This document shows, piece after piece, positions 1 to 7,906 of a stretch of 64,000 bases of DNA. Every line of letters starts with the position of its first letter. Position 1 is the first letter of the stretch. The notes below the pieces were generated by a model. The model saw only the letters and a program-made list of their open reading frames with translations, had not been told where the DNA came from and did no database searches. The position numbers and the translations under genes are program-made. Source of the stretch: Micavibrio_A sp964539025 (lineage in GTDB: Bacteria > Pseudomonadota > Alphaproteobacteria > Micavibrionales > Micavibrionaceae); the NCBI GenBank assembly GCA_964539025.1, contig CAZIFA010000005.1, positions 62,001-126,000 of the forward strand, given 5' to 3'.

Positions 1-180
1 CTTGGTTTTGCTGTGCGGATCGACATCGGCGCGAAGGGGGGCGCTCGCCGTCAGTATATGAAAGGCAGGGCCTGTTTTGAAAAAAACATCGATTGTGGGG
101 GCCGGTATGCTCATGCCCAAGGCAAAAACACCACCAGCGAGAGCGCTCAATCCGGTGTGTATGGGTTTGCGAAACACCAC
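1..180 (-). CDS. Partial unknown protein, probable signal peptide, runs off window
   Basis: The minus strand is open from a GTG at 180 to the window edge (60 codons, no stop). A GAGGGGG ribosome-binding site lies about 8 nt before the GTG. The N-terminus starts VVFRKPIHTG and is followed by a hydrophobic stretch (LSALAGGVFALGMSIPAP), which looks like a signal peptide or membrane anchor. The rest of the gene lies outside the window, so no family can be assigned. It is divergent from the lipoprotein gene at 310, with about 130 bases between them. The start codon and reality of the gene are inferred from the open frame and the ribosome-binding site only. Confidence 0.4.
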   Translation of the reverse strand, partial: MVFRKPIHTGLSALAGGVFALGMSIPAPTIDVFFKTGPAFHILTASAPLRADVDPHSKTK

Positions 181-309
181 GACAATTTCCCCCTCAAAGA
201 TGACCGGACTATAACGCGCGTCCCTTATGAAAACAAGGGGGCGTAAGGACGCTGGACGCGCAACGCCAGTGATCCTACATTGGTTTATGTCGAACAAGGA
301 GATATCCGC

Positions 310-729
310 ATGACAGCCAGATCTTCCCGTCTTGTTTTGAGTTTTGCCGTGTTTGTTGGAATAGCGCTCGCCGCGTGCGACGGATCGGCGGAAGGCACGG
401 ACCTGCCCGAAGCGGCTTCATCTCAAGTGTCCGAAAGCGTGACGTCCGATTCCAGCATGGCGCAGGATTCCCCGGCGGGCGAGGGCGTGAGCGCGGAAGA
501 GATTCCGCATTCAGACGTGCCGCCGCCTTCGCGCGCGGTGTTCACGGATTCCGAATGCGATTTTGAAGGCTGGGTCGGAAAGCCGGTGGACGAGGCCGCC
601 ATCAAGGCAACGGGCCGCCCGAACCGCATCATGGCGCCGGGTGCCATGATGACGATGGACCACAGCCCCCAGCGCGTGAATGTCGAGCATGACAAGGATA
701 TGAAAGTCACGCGCGTGTGGTGCGGGTAA
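310..729 (+). CDS. Peptidase inhibitor I78-family lipoprotein
   Basis: 139 aa. A lipoprotein signal peptide ends in the lipobox L20-A-A-C23, so the mature protein should be lipid-anchored, probably in the periplasm. A low-complexity Ser/Glu/Pro linker (about residues 25-80) leads to a C-terminal domain with the pattern of the I78 inhibitor family: Cys, then GWVGK, a GRPNRIM segment, and a terminal VTRVWCG whose Cys likely pairs with the first. Known I78 proteins inhibit serine proteases. The ATG at 310 is chosen because AAGGAG (296-301) precedes it by 8 nt; an in-frame TTG at 280 would add ten residues without a good site. A terminator follows at 751. Confidence 0.75.
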   Translation: MTARSSRLVLSFAVFVGIALAACDGSAEGTDLPEAASSQVSESVTSDSSMAQDSPAGEGVSAEEIPHSDVPPPSRAVFTDSECDFEGWVGKPVDEAAIKATGRPNRIMAPGAMMTMDHSPQRVNVEHDKDMKVTRVWCG

Positions 730-750
730 TTGACTATACGCCCTAAGCAA

Positions 751-781
751 AAGGCCTGAAAAAAATTTCAGGCCTTTTTTG
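751..781. terminator. Intrinsic terminator, probably bidirectional
   Basis: AGGCCTGAAA pairs with TTTCAGGCCT around a short A-rich loop and is followed by TTTTTTG on the plus strand, with an A run (T run on minus) on the other side. It lies between convergent genes ending at 729 (+) and 800 (-), so it can serve both. Confidence 0.75.
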
Positions 782-799
782 TATTCTAAACTGTCTTTA

Positions 800-1756
800 C
801 TACGGCCCGCCTACGCCCAGAGAGGTCGCCAAGCGCGGGTCCGGAGCCGGAGCCGCCGGTGCAGGCGGTGTTGCAGCCGGAGTTTGTCCGTTGACCGCGA
901 CGTTCCATTGGTTTCCTAACTGCACGTTAGGGACCACGTTGTTTCTAGCGCCTGTCAGCGCGGTCTGATATTTATTCGCTTCATCGGTTGCGCCGGTGAC
1001 GTCGTTAAAGAACCCTACCGTTCCATCGATGACCCGCCTTGCTTCGGGGCTGGTCGGGCGATACATTTCTATCACACTGCTCACGCCGTTGAAAAACTGA
1101 CCGGCACGGCCAGCTTGCGCCGGGCCTGCGAAATCCATAGCGGACATCAGGGTCGCGAAAAACTGTTTGGGGTTTTGGAATATCTGCATAATCGCCTGCC
1201 ACGGATTTTTGGACATGTCCTGGAACATGATGCCCAGATCCAGACGTTTGTCTTCGATACCGCCTTTGGCGAGCAATTGCTTGGTCTTCGCGTAATCCTT
1301 TTTTGCGCCGGAGTCCCCGATCTCTTTCATCCATTTGAAATCGAATTCATCGCCGTCCTTTTCGGCAACTTTGTTCAATATCTTCGTGAAGAGTGCACGG
1401 TCTTTAGGATTTGCAAGCTTTTCAGCAAAGGCCTTTCCGTCCATTCCCTCGCCGCCGGAGGAGGACGTGAGGTCTACGATCCCTTTTGCAACGGAAGAAT
1501 CTTTTTTGATGGCGTTGTTCAGGGCGGTCGTGAATTGTGTGTCGCCCCTGATCGCGTCGAGTTGTTTTTTTCCATCTTCCGTTTTGAATTGTTCTTGTCC
1601 GGCAAGCTTATCGAGGAGCAGCTTCGACGGATCGTCGCTGTCTTTCAGCGCCTGAACTTGCAGATCCTTGGTTACCATACTAGCCGTAAAGAACCCCGCA
1701 CCGATGAGGGGGGTGGCTACAGCACCAAACTTAAACCAGCTTTTCCAATTGGCCAT
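800..1756 (-). CDS. Unrecognised 318 aa protein with N-terminal hydrophobic segment
   Basis: 318 aa, no family recognised. The start ATG at 1756 follows AGAGG with 9 nt spacing. Residues 1-30 hold a positively charged, then hydrophobic segment (WFKFGAVATPLIGAGFFTAS) that could be an uncleaved anchor or signal. The middle is charged and helical (Lys/Asp/Glu-rich), and about residues 185-225 are amphipathic with Phe and Met. The tail is Ala/Pro-rich and includes NVQLGNQWNV. The LGNQ-aromatic motif recurs at the C-terminus of the larger neighbour at 2202-3962, which is co-directional and 445 bases upstream. I infer that the two may be exported or act together; no function can be stated. Confidence 0.7.
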   Translation of the reverse strand: MANWKSWFKFGAVATPLIGAGFFTASMVTKDLQVQALKDSDDPSKLLLDKLAGQEQFKTEDGKKQLDAIRGDTQFTTALNNAIKKDSSVAKGIVDLTSSSGGEGMDGKAFAEKLANPKDRALFTKILNKVAEKDGDEFDFKWMKEIGDSGAKKDYAKTKQLLAKGGIEDKRLDLGIMFQDMSKNPWQAIMQIFQNPKQFFATLMSAMDFAGPAQAGRAGQFFNGVSSVIEMYRPTSPEARRVIDGTVGFFNDVTGATDEANKYQTALTGARNNVVPNVQLGNQWNVAVNGQTPAATPPAPAAPAPDPRLATSLGVGGP

Positions 1757-1916
1757 TCTCTTAATCCTCTTACTTTATGCCTTCATTGTACTGAATCGCG
1801 TAAAGCGAATGCAAATTTGGCAAAATAAGTATGATTTCATTATATGGATCAAAGGTTTAAACGGAGTTAAGGAAATCAGCGTTTTTTAAGGTTTTTGCGT
1901 GGGTTTTTTGTCGTTT

Positions 1917-2142
1917 CTCCCTCTCCCTTTAGGGAGAGGGGGCGGGGTGAGGGCCTTGTTTCATTTTTTAACCACGAAGAAAGCTGCGCGCAGCGCTTTA
2001 AAAAAAATTACCGCCACGTTCGCCAAGGGCGCCACGAGATCGCGAACCCGTGGCTAACGTGGCGTCGTGGCGGTCTACTTAAGAAATGTCTTCCGGCTAC
2101 GCCGGGGCCCTCACCTAAATCCTCTCCCTGAAGGGAGAGGAC
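1917..2142. repeat. Nested inverted repeat complex
   Basis: Two inverted copies of a CTCTCCC-loop-GGGAGAG element with a GTGAGGGCC-type extension (about 1919-1954 and 2106-2142) flank a separate 65-nt palindrome at 2010-2074. The interval from 1757 to 2201 has no credible gene; this structure and the terminator at 2158 account for most of it. Confidence 0.75.
2010..2074. repeat. 65-nt imperfect palindrome, copy 1 (CCGCCACG family)
   Basis: It begins ACCGCCACG and ends CGTGGCGGT. Each arm is itself made of degenerate units such as CGCCACGTT, CGCCAAGGG and CGCCACGAG. A second, closely similar copy lies at 4280-4346, so the two copies bracket the 586 aa gene. Confidence 0.85.
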
Positions 2143-2157
2143 TTTGTTTAAACGAAG

Positions 2158-2189
2158 AAAAAAGGCCGCGCATGACGCGGCCTTTTTTA
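2158..2189 (-). terminator. Terminator of the 586 aa gene
   Basis: AAAAAAGGCCGCG, loop CATGA, CGCGGCCTTTTTT. Perfect GC-rich stem with T runs on both strands, 13 bases beyond the stop codon of the minus-strand gene ending at 2202. Confidence 0.8.
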
Positions 2190-2201
2190 AAACTTTGTGG
2201 G

Positions 2202-3962
2202 TTACGGCATTGCTGGAACGAATTGGTTCCCAAGGCGAACCGACTGACTCCGGACCGGGACGGTCTGGGAGGGAGAAGCGGCACCAGAAAAGATGCTCAT
2301 CAAATTCGTCAGTCCCTTGTTCAGTTTTTCACCCAATCCCAATCCTAACGTTTCATCGGCAAGCTGGACAGCCTGAACGGTATAGGAGTGATCGATGGTG
2401 TTGTCTTCGCCAAACAATTTGGCACCACCCCAGCGGACAGCTTCGCGCCATGCCGTACCCACAGTGGCGTAACCGGCGATACCGCCAAGACCTGCGACTG
2501 TTTCGCCGACGCCGGAAACAAGGCTCAGACCCGACTTTGCAAATTCACCCCTCAAGGCATAGTTCGCTGTATTGTAGATAGCGTCACCAGCGGCAAAGAG
2601 GGCACCCCAACCTGGAGCGGCTCTTAAACCAAGTTGTAAGGCAATAGGTGTCGCAGCGGAGATAACCGCACCTGTGCCGATGATGGATGCGCCCGTAGCG
2701 GCAATTTGAGCACCGTTGGCTTGTAAATCACCGGGGCCTTTATTGACCGTTGCACCGGCTTCGGTTGTGGAAGGCGCGGCTTGGGCTTCGCCCGAGCCAA
2801 CCAATGTCATGCCAATGCCGACAGGGATAGCGAGTATGGCACCAGCTCTGCCCATTTTGCCGAGCGTGGCCATGATGCCACCCGTTTTAGCGACCGCAGT
2901 TGTGGCGGCAGTCGTAACGTGAGGCGTGGTTGCCGTTGCCGTGGTGGCGGTGGTCACGGTTGCTGCTGGCGTTGGTGTCACGGTCATGGTTGTTGTGCCG
3001 GGCGTTACCGGAACAACACCAACGGGAGCAGTCATGCGCGTTGCCATAGAAGACGGTGCAGCCGCGGCGGCGGTCGGGCTATGAGTAAAGCTCGGGCCGG
3101 TGCCAGCAGGCATCGTGTGATGTGGTGAAGCAGCCGTGGCGCCAGCAGGTGTTGCCGCGACCGTGCCGGTACGTGCTGTTGCCGCTGCCGGAGCGCCTGC
3201 GGGCGCGATCGGAGGCGTGCCAGCTGGCGTAGCCGAGATGCCGCCTGCTGCGGCTTTGCCGCCGAAGAGGCCAGCTAGTTTTTTGCCGACTTTCCAGAGA
3301 ACAGTTCCGCCGACAGCAGCGGCAAGAGTGCCTCCGGCAATAGCGACAGCGCTATCTCTATCTCCGCCATCTATAAAATCAGGAATAATGGATTCTGCAG
3401 TGCCCTTTAATGCATCTTTGGTTCTGGTGTTTTTGTTGGCTTCCATTTTATTGCTAAGCATTTTGTGGAATTCGGGGAAGTCTTTATCCCAGCCCATTAC
3501 TTCCATGCCTCTTTTCAAGAAGGCCAGAATTCCATGATACCAAGCGGTCGTGCCTGCTTCTTTTTCGGCATTTTCGTTCATCGTGTAGATATCTGAAACG
3601 ATGGCTTGAGCTAGTCCGGATTCTTTCAGGAGATATGCAACACCGGGAACACCAAGGCCCCATTTCAGCATAGACCATTTGCCTTTGGCCATAACGCCTT
3701 TTGCGCCTTCTGATGCAGCGCTTACAATAGCAGAGTTATTTTCTGTGAGCACCTTTATGGCATCATCGTCCAGATGATGACCTTTGCTGCGAAGATAATT
3801 GACTGAAGCTTGGGTTTGCGTCCTAACAGCACTTCCCCCAGCGCCACCGATACCCTCCTCAAGGATTTCCTTATTTTTGTTAAAAGGAGCGGTTATTTTT
3901 CCGAGCAGACCTCCGCCAGTTTGGATCCGCTGAAAGAATCTGCTGAATATGCCTGCTGCCAT
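2202..3962 (-). CDS. Unrecognised 586 aa protein, Ala/Thr/Pro-rich with hydrophobic segments
   Basis: 586 aa, no family recognised. GAGGAG lies just before the ATG. Residues 1-200 are mixed charged/helical. A Gly/Ala hydrophobic segment follows at about 205-240. About 245-360 is a low-complexity Ala/Thr/Pro linker with repeated TPAG and TTATT-like runs. The C-terminal third is again Gly/Ala-rich and hydrophobic (about 365-510), with several stretches that could enter a membrane. The protein ends SVRLGNQFVPAMP, sharing LGNQ-aromatic with the 318 aa neighbour. It is flanked on both sides by copies of a palindromic repeat. The layout suggests a large exported or membrane-associated protein, but that is inference from composition. 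Confidence 0.7.
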   Translation of the reverse strand: MAAGIFSRFFQRIQTGGGLLGKITAPFNKNKEILEEGIGGAGGSAVRTQTQASVNYLRSKGHHLDDDAIKVLTENNSAIVSAASEGAKGVMAKGKWSMLKWGLGVPGVAYLLKESGLAQAIVSDIYTMNENAEKEAGTTAWYHGILAFLKRGMEVMGWDKDFPEFHKMLSNKMEANKNTRTKDALKGTAESIIPDFIDGGDRDSAVAIAGGTLAAAVGGTVLWKVGKKLAGLFGGKAAAGGISATPAGTPPIAPAGAPAAATARTGTVAATPAGATAASPHHTMPAGTGPSFTHSPTAAAAAPSSMATRMTAPVGVVPVTPGTTTMTVTPTPAATVTTATTATATTPHVTTAATTAVAKTGGIMATLGKMGRAGAILAIPVGIGMTLVGSGEAQAAPSTTEAGATVNKGPGDLQANGAQIAATGASIIGTGAVISAATPIALQLGLRAAPGWGALFAAGDAIYNTANYALRGEFAKSGLSLVSGVGETVAGLGGIAGYATVGTAWREAVRWGGAKLFGEDNTIDHSYTVQAVQLADETLGLGLGEKLNKGLTNLMSIFSGAASPSQTVPVRSQSVRLGNQFVPAMP

Positions 3963-4279
3963 CTTAAACTCCTCAATCTTCCGCTTTCAAATGCACTTAA
4001 CATATAGCGGAATTACGTTAACTTACCCCTAAGATACCAAAAACAAATCGGCGATCTCAAATCGGGTCCAGAAAGCGTATAATTTCAATGGGTTATGGCG
4101 GTTTGCCGATTTTTGTCGTTTTTGAGGAATCGACCGATCCAGTGGTTCGTTGGCTGTTTTTGGTCGATTCTGCGCCTTTTCGGCCATAATCCCTGTTCAC
4201 TTATAAATATAGCAAAAAATGGCGGAAAAGTCACGTTTTTGAGGGGTTTGGGCCCGCCCGGGCCTTAAAAAAATATTAA

Positions 4280-4346
4280 ACCGCCACGGTCGCCAAGAAC
4301 GCCACGAATAATGCGATCTCGTGGCGAACGTGGCGTGCGTGGCGGT
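4280..4346. repeat. 67-nt imperfect palindrome, copy 2 (CCGCCACG family)
   Basis: It starts ACCGCCACGG and ends GCGTGGCGGT. It matches the copy at 2010-2074 over nearly its whole length, differing mainly in the centre. The outer arms pair, and the inner units repeat CGCCACG-like words. Confidence 0.85.
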
Positions 4347-4395
4347 AAATATATTTTACGCGGAGGTTCGGAGAAGCGGAGTTTTTTTATGTTTG

Positions 4396-4470
4396 AACCA
4401 CAACGTAAAACAAAGGAAGACAAAGTTTTTCTAATAAATACTTTGTTTAAACTTTGTGACCTTTGTGGTT
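4396..4470. repeat. 75-nt imperfect palindrome (ACAAAG family)
   Basis: It starts AACCACAA and ends TTTGTGGTT. The arms contain degenerate ACAAAG units, and about two thirds of arm positions pair. Same architecture as the CCGCCACG and ACACAGAT palindromes but a different sequence. It lies just downstream of purH. Confidence 0.7.
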
Positions 4471-4483
4471 TTTTAAATTTAAA

Positions 4484-6085
4484 TTAATGCCGGAAATGCC
4501 GCATGCCAGTGAAGACCATGGCGAGGCCGGCATCATCTGCCGCCGCGATGACATCGGAATCTTTGACCGAGCCGCCGGGCTGGATAATCGCTGTCGCGCC
4601 TGCCTCTGCCGCCGCCAGCAAGCCATCGGGGAAGGGGAAGAACGCGTCCGAGGCGACGACCATGGCATCGCCGGATTTGGGGGAGAGGCCGAATTCTTCC
4701 ATTCTTGCAGCCGCGATGCGCGAGCTATCGCGTCGGTTCATTTGCCCCGCGCCGATGCCGACCGTGACAAGGTTTTTCGCATAGACGATGGCGTTGGATT
4801 TTACGTGCTTGCAGACTTTGAAGGCAAACAGCATGTCGGCGATTTCTGCATCCGTCGGTGCGCGTTTGGTGACGATTTTTAAATCCGGCTTTGTGATGAT
4901 GCCGTTATCCGCATCTTGCACCAGCATGCCGCCCGCGACGGGTTTAAAAAATGTGCGCCGCGCGTAGATGTCGGGCAGGCCGTTCGTTTTGAGCACGCGC
5001 AGATTTTTCTTTGTTGCGAGTACGGGCAGAGCATCCGGCGCGATATCGGGCGCGATGATGACTTCGGAGAAAATTTCTATGATCTTCGCCGCCGTTTTTG
5101 CATCGAGCGTGCGGTTCAGCGCGATGATGCCGCCGAAGGCGGAGACAGGATCGCAGGCTAAGGCTTTGTTGTATGCATCGAGCATGTCCGCAGCCACCGC
5201 CACGCCGCACGGGTTTGCGTGTTTGATAATCGCAACGGCGGGCGCATCGAATTCGGCGACGAGTTCATAGGCCGCGTCGGTGTCGTTGATGTTATTGTAA
5301 GATAATTCTTTGCCTTGGAGTATTTGCGCGTTGGCCGCGCCGGGGCGTTGTTCGAGCGTTGTGTATAACGCGGCGCGTTGGTGCGGGTTTTCGCCGTAGC
5401 GCATGGATTGTTTGAAATTTCCGGTAAAGGAAATCTGGCGTGGGTATTCTTCGTCTTGTCCCGCGAACCAGCCGGAGATGGCGGCATCGTACGCCGCCGT
5501 GTGGCCGTAGGCGCGGGCGGCGAGTTTTTTGCGAAGATCAAATGTCGTCGCGCCGCCATGCGCGTTCATTTCATTGATGACGGCTTCGTAGTCGGCGGGG
5601 TCGGTAAGAATCGCGACGAAGGCGTGGTTCTTGGCGGCGGAGCGCACCATCGCGGGGCCGCCTATATCGATGTTTTCGATGCAGGTGTCGTAATCCGCGC
5701 CGGACGCAACGGTTTTCACGAACGGGTAGAGATTGACGACGACGAGGTCTATATCGCCGATGCCGTGTTCGTCCTGTGCGCGTTTATGTTCCGCGTTGTC
5801 GCGCACGGACAAAATGCCGCCATGGACTTTCGGGTGCAGCGTTTTGACGCGGCCGTCCATCATTTCAGGAAAGCCCGTGTGTTCGGAAACTTCTTTTACG
5901 GAGAGGCCCGCTTCTTTGATCGCTTTATACGTGCCGCCCGTCGAAAGGATTTCCACGCCGTGCCTGGCAAGGCCTTTGGCGAATTCCACCAATCCGGTTT
6001 TATCGGACACGGAGATCAGGGCGCGTTTGATTTTGACAGGGGCGGGTGAGGGCATGGGGGCGTCTTTTCGGGCTGTTTGTGTCAT
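4484..6085 (-). CDS. purH: Bifunctional AICAR transformylase / IMP cyclohydrolase
   Basis: 533 aa, the usual PurH length. It catalyses the last two steps of purine synthesis, formylation of AICAR and ring closure to IMP, in the cytoplasm. The N-terminal MGS-like cyclohydrolase domain begins at about residue 18 (RALISVSDKTGLVEFA) and has the STGGTYK motif. The transformylase domain starts at about residue 200 and contains the catalytic Lys-His pair in IKHANPCGVAV, plus the MRYGENPHQ segment. A promoter with -10 TATAAC ends about 8 bases before the ATG and no ribosome-binding site is visible, so the mRNA may be leaderless. The next in-frame Met is residue 11. Solitary gene. Confidence 0.97.
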   Translation of the reverse strand: MTQTARKDAPMPSPAPVKIKRALISVSDKTGLVEFAKGLARHGVEILSTGGTYKAIKEAGLSVKEVSEHTGFPEMMDGRVKTLHPKVHGGILSVRDNAEHKRAQDEHGIGDIDLVVVNLYPFVKTVASGADYDTCIENIDIGGPAMVRSAAKNHAFVAILTDPADYEAVINEMNAHGGATTFDLRKKLAARAYGHTAAYDAAISGWFAGQDEEYPRQISFTGNFKQSMRYGENPHQRAALYTTLEQRPGAANAQILQGKELSYNNINDTDAAYELVAEFDAPAVAIIKHANPCGVAVAADMLDAYNKALACDPVSAFGGIIALNRTLDAKTAAKIIEIFSEVIIAPDIAPDALPVLATKKNLRVLKTNGLPDIYARRTFFKPVAGGMLVQDADNGIITKPDLKIVTKRAPTDAEIADMLFAFKVCKHVKSNAIVYAKNLVTVGIGAGQMNRRDSSRIAAARMEEFGLSPKSGDAMVVASDAFFPFPDGLLAAAEAGATAIIQPGGSVKDSDVIAAADDAGLAMVFTGMRHFRH

Positions 6086-6092
6086 TTAGACC

Positions 6093-6120
6093 GTTATAGA
6101 CGAAAAGCTTAATGGTGCAA
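6093..6120 (-). promoter_or_regulatory. Candidate sigma-70 promoter of purH
   Basis: On the minus strand TTGCAC (6120-6115) is separated by 16 bases from TATAAC (6098-6093). Transcription would begin at about 6086, at or one base before the purH ATG (6085), implying a leaderless transcript. Confidence 0.5.
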
Positions 6121-6175
6121 GGCGGTTAGGCGGATTTTGTTGACATAATATATTGACCTAAGCTATTAGATAGCC

Positions 6176-7057
6176 ATGCAAAATCAGACCGCCGCACAGC
6201 CATCGCCGCACTTCAAAGACGCCAGCGCGCGGCAAAAAATACCGCCGCTGGGTTATAACGGCGAGATTTCGGAGATGGTCGAGAAGGGTATGCTGTTTCC
6301 ACCGGCCGTTGCCCTGCATTGCGGGAATTTAAAACTTTCGAGACAGTTCACTTTTCACGATTCAATACATATTATAGTTGGCTGTCTTCATGAGACACAT
6401 CCGCATTTAATAGTCGACAAAAATTATCAGGCGGATAACTGGGCGGAAGCGTATGTCGGCTCTATGGAGTATTATTCAGAAAATCATACTTGGGGGCGTA
6501 AACAGTTCATTTCAAATGTTCAATCTTATGCCGAGAATTTCATTTTCGCAGAAAACAAGAGCCGAGTTGTTGCATGGATGCTGTCTCCATCCAGCGGAAA
6601 AAGCATCATGGAACTTAAAGCGCTTGAGCAACGCCCTTTATATGAAATGGTGAGGGCAGCGGGTATTGGCATTGAGTATAACAAAAACCAATATTTTGAA
6701 AGGGGCGAATTTTTTACGATTACCAGTCCCGACCATGGCCGTTTTAAAATATCCCGCTCCGGCATTGAATTTCCGAACGGTTTTTCTGGGCAAAAAGAGC
6801 TTATTTCATTCCATGTGCCTTCCAATGATGAAGCTGGCGAAATGTTTGACGCGCTTGAACCCGCGCTGGATTTTATACGCAGGAAAATAAAATTAGAGTA
6901 TGGCGGTATGGCGCATAACAGGGACGGTCGTATCCTGCGTGATGTTGCGGTGGGGGAGATTGTCGAGCGCATAAATGAAGGAAAACGCGCCAGCCCTCAA
7001 CAGCGGGCTGTGGCCGGACGGGATGTTCCCCCGGTGGCAGTAAGCCCGGCACCGTAG
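6176..7057 (+). CDS. Unrecognised protein, first of a tandem paralogous pair
   Basis: 293 aa, no known family. It shares with the next gene the N-terminal segment DASARQKIPPLGYN, a THPHL/THPEL segment followed by KNYQ, an ENK(S/A)RV-AW-L-P motif near the middle, a TSP-GKF-IS-GIEFP block, and the C-terminal PSNDEAGEMFDALEPA. No signal peptide or membrane segment is visible, so it is probably cytoplasmic. There is no ribosome-binding site; the ATG may lie at the 5' end of the mRNA (TTGACA at 6140 upstream). Codon use looks more AT-leaning than the surrounding che and purH genes. Duplication and possibly acquisition by transfer are inferences. Confidence 0.75.
   Translation: MQNQTAAQPSPHFKDASARQKIPPLGYNGEISEMVEKGMLFPPAVALHCGNLKLSRQFTFHDSIHIIVGCLHETHPHLIVDKNYQADNWAEAYVGSMEYYSENHTWGRKQFISNVQSYAENFIFAENKSRVVAWMLSPSSGKSIMELKALEQRPLYEMVRAAGIGIEYNKNQYFERGEFFTITSPDHGRFKISRSGIEFPNGFSGQKELISFHVPSNDEAGEMFDALEPALDFIRRKIKLEYGGMAHNRDGRILRDVAVGEIVERINEGKRASPQQRAVAGRDVPPVAVSPAP
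6218..6260 (+). repeat. 43-nt identical segment shared by the paralogues (copy 1)
   Basis: Identical to 7103-7145 and encodes DASARQKIPPLGYN. The flanking bases differ immediately on both sides. Confidence 0.9.
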
Positions 7058-7066
7058 GGTTTACGC

Positions 7067-7906
7067 ATGGCAAAAACCCCGCCTTCAAATGCGCATTTTA
7101 TGGACGCCAGCGCGCGGCAAAAAATACCGCCGCTGGGTTATAACGACGAAGTTTCAAAGGCGATTAATAATCGCGACCTGCTGAGCAAGGCGACGGATCG
7201 CCATCATGCGAACAGGAAATTCGGCATGTATGCAAAAGTTCACGAAGGCAATCATGTCGTTTTCAGTCTGCTTTGCTATACGCACCCGGAGTTGATGGCA
7301 GGCAAAAACTATCAGGGAGATCTCTGGTCGGAATCGTATTTGGTTGCCATGGAAAATTATATAAAGGGTGCCATATCCGACAAGGCAGAATTTATCAGGA
7401 TTGTTCAGATGGAAGCGAAACCCTGTATTGTATACGAAAACAAAGCCCGCGTTCTGGCGTGGTTGCTGGCTCCGTTCAGTGATAAAACCTTGCTGGAGAT
7501 CAAAGTGGAAAGTTCTCTTTTACTGTCTGAACAGATGGAGGCTGAGGGCATAACCCTGACCGATTATTATTCAGGGGGAGAAAAGGAAAAAGTCATTATC
7601 ATCACTTCGCCGCAATACGGGAAATTTATAATATCGGATTACGGGATTGAATTCCCCGACGATTTTCCGGGGAGGGATATTATCGTTCCTTTTACCGTGC
7701 CGACGAACGATGAGGCAGGCGCGATGTTCGATGCGCTAGAGCCAGCGATGAAATTATTACGCGATAAAGGCAAGACCGATCCCATCGCGCCGAGCAGCGT
7801 TTTGTCGGATATCACGGTCATGGAAATTGTCGAATGCCTGCGGACAGGCGTTTCTGTTAATCGTGAGAGAAATGTCGTAAGAGGGATGGATGTTCAACCT
7901 GCTTAG
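7067..7906 (+). CDS. Unrecognised protein, second of the tandem paralogous pair
   Basis: 279 aa, starting 9 bases after the stop of its paralogue. It has the same block order: DASARQKIPPLGYN, THPEL..KNYQGD.W.E, ENKARVLAWLLAP, TSPQYGKFIISDYGIEFP, PTNDEAGAMFDALEPAMK. The strongest conservation is in the C-terminal (N)DEAG-MFDALEPA stretch. The first 43 bases of the shared N-terminal segment are identical at DNA level to its neighbour, although the rest has diverged. Function unknown; no catalytic motif recognised. Its 3' end overlaps the next gene by 17 bases, implying co-expression. Confidence 0.75.
   Translation: MAKTPPSNAHFMDASARQKIPPLGYNDEVSKAINNRDLLSKATDRHHANRKFGMYAKVHEGNHVVFSLLCYTHPELMAGKNYQGDLWSESYLVAMENYIKGAISDKAEFIRIVQMEAKPCIVYENKARVLAWLLAPFSDKTLLEIKVESSLLLSEQMEAEGITLTDYYSGGEKEKVIIITSPQYGKFIISDYGIEFPDDFPGRDIIVPFTVPTNDEAGAMFDALEPAMKLLRDKGKTDPIAPSSVLSDITVMEIVECLRTGVSVNRERNVVRGMDVQPA
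7103..7145 (+). repeat. 43-nt identical segment shared by the paralogues (copy 2)
   Basis: Identical to 6218-6260, in the same position within the second paralogue. Confidence 0.9.

Larger units (their letters stand above)
3963..4483. other. Gene-free interval rich in palindromes
   Basis: About 520 bases between two minus-strand genes. The first part (4000-4250) is AT-leaning with no open frame worth calling. It would hold the promoter of the 586 aa gene, but I see no clear -35/-10 pair. The rest is occupied by the palindromes at 4280-4346 and 4396-4470. Confidence 0.6.

Noticed and set aside
13..246. 77 aa plus-strand open frame
   Set aside because: No ribosome-binding site or protein-like pattern; it lies opposite the GTG-start frame at 1-180, which has a better signal.
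1115..1828. 237 aa plus-strand frame opposite the 318 aa gene
   Set aside because: Antisense shadow; the minus frame has a ribosome-binding site, coherent domain composition and a terminator-flanked position.
2716..3537. Plus-strand frames opposite the 586 aa gene
   Set aside because: Ala/Pro/Gly-rich translations mirror the low-complexity minus-strand coding sequence.
5378..6049. 223 aa plus-strand frame inside purH
   Set aside because: Complement of a fully conserved PurH domain.
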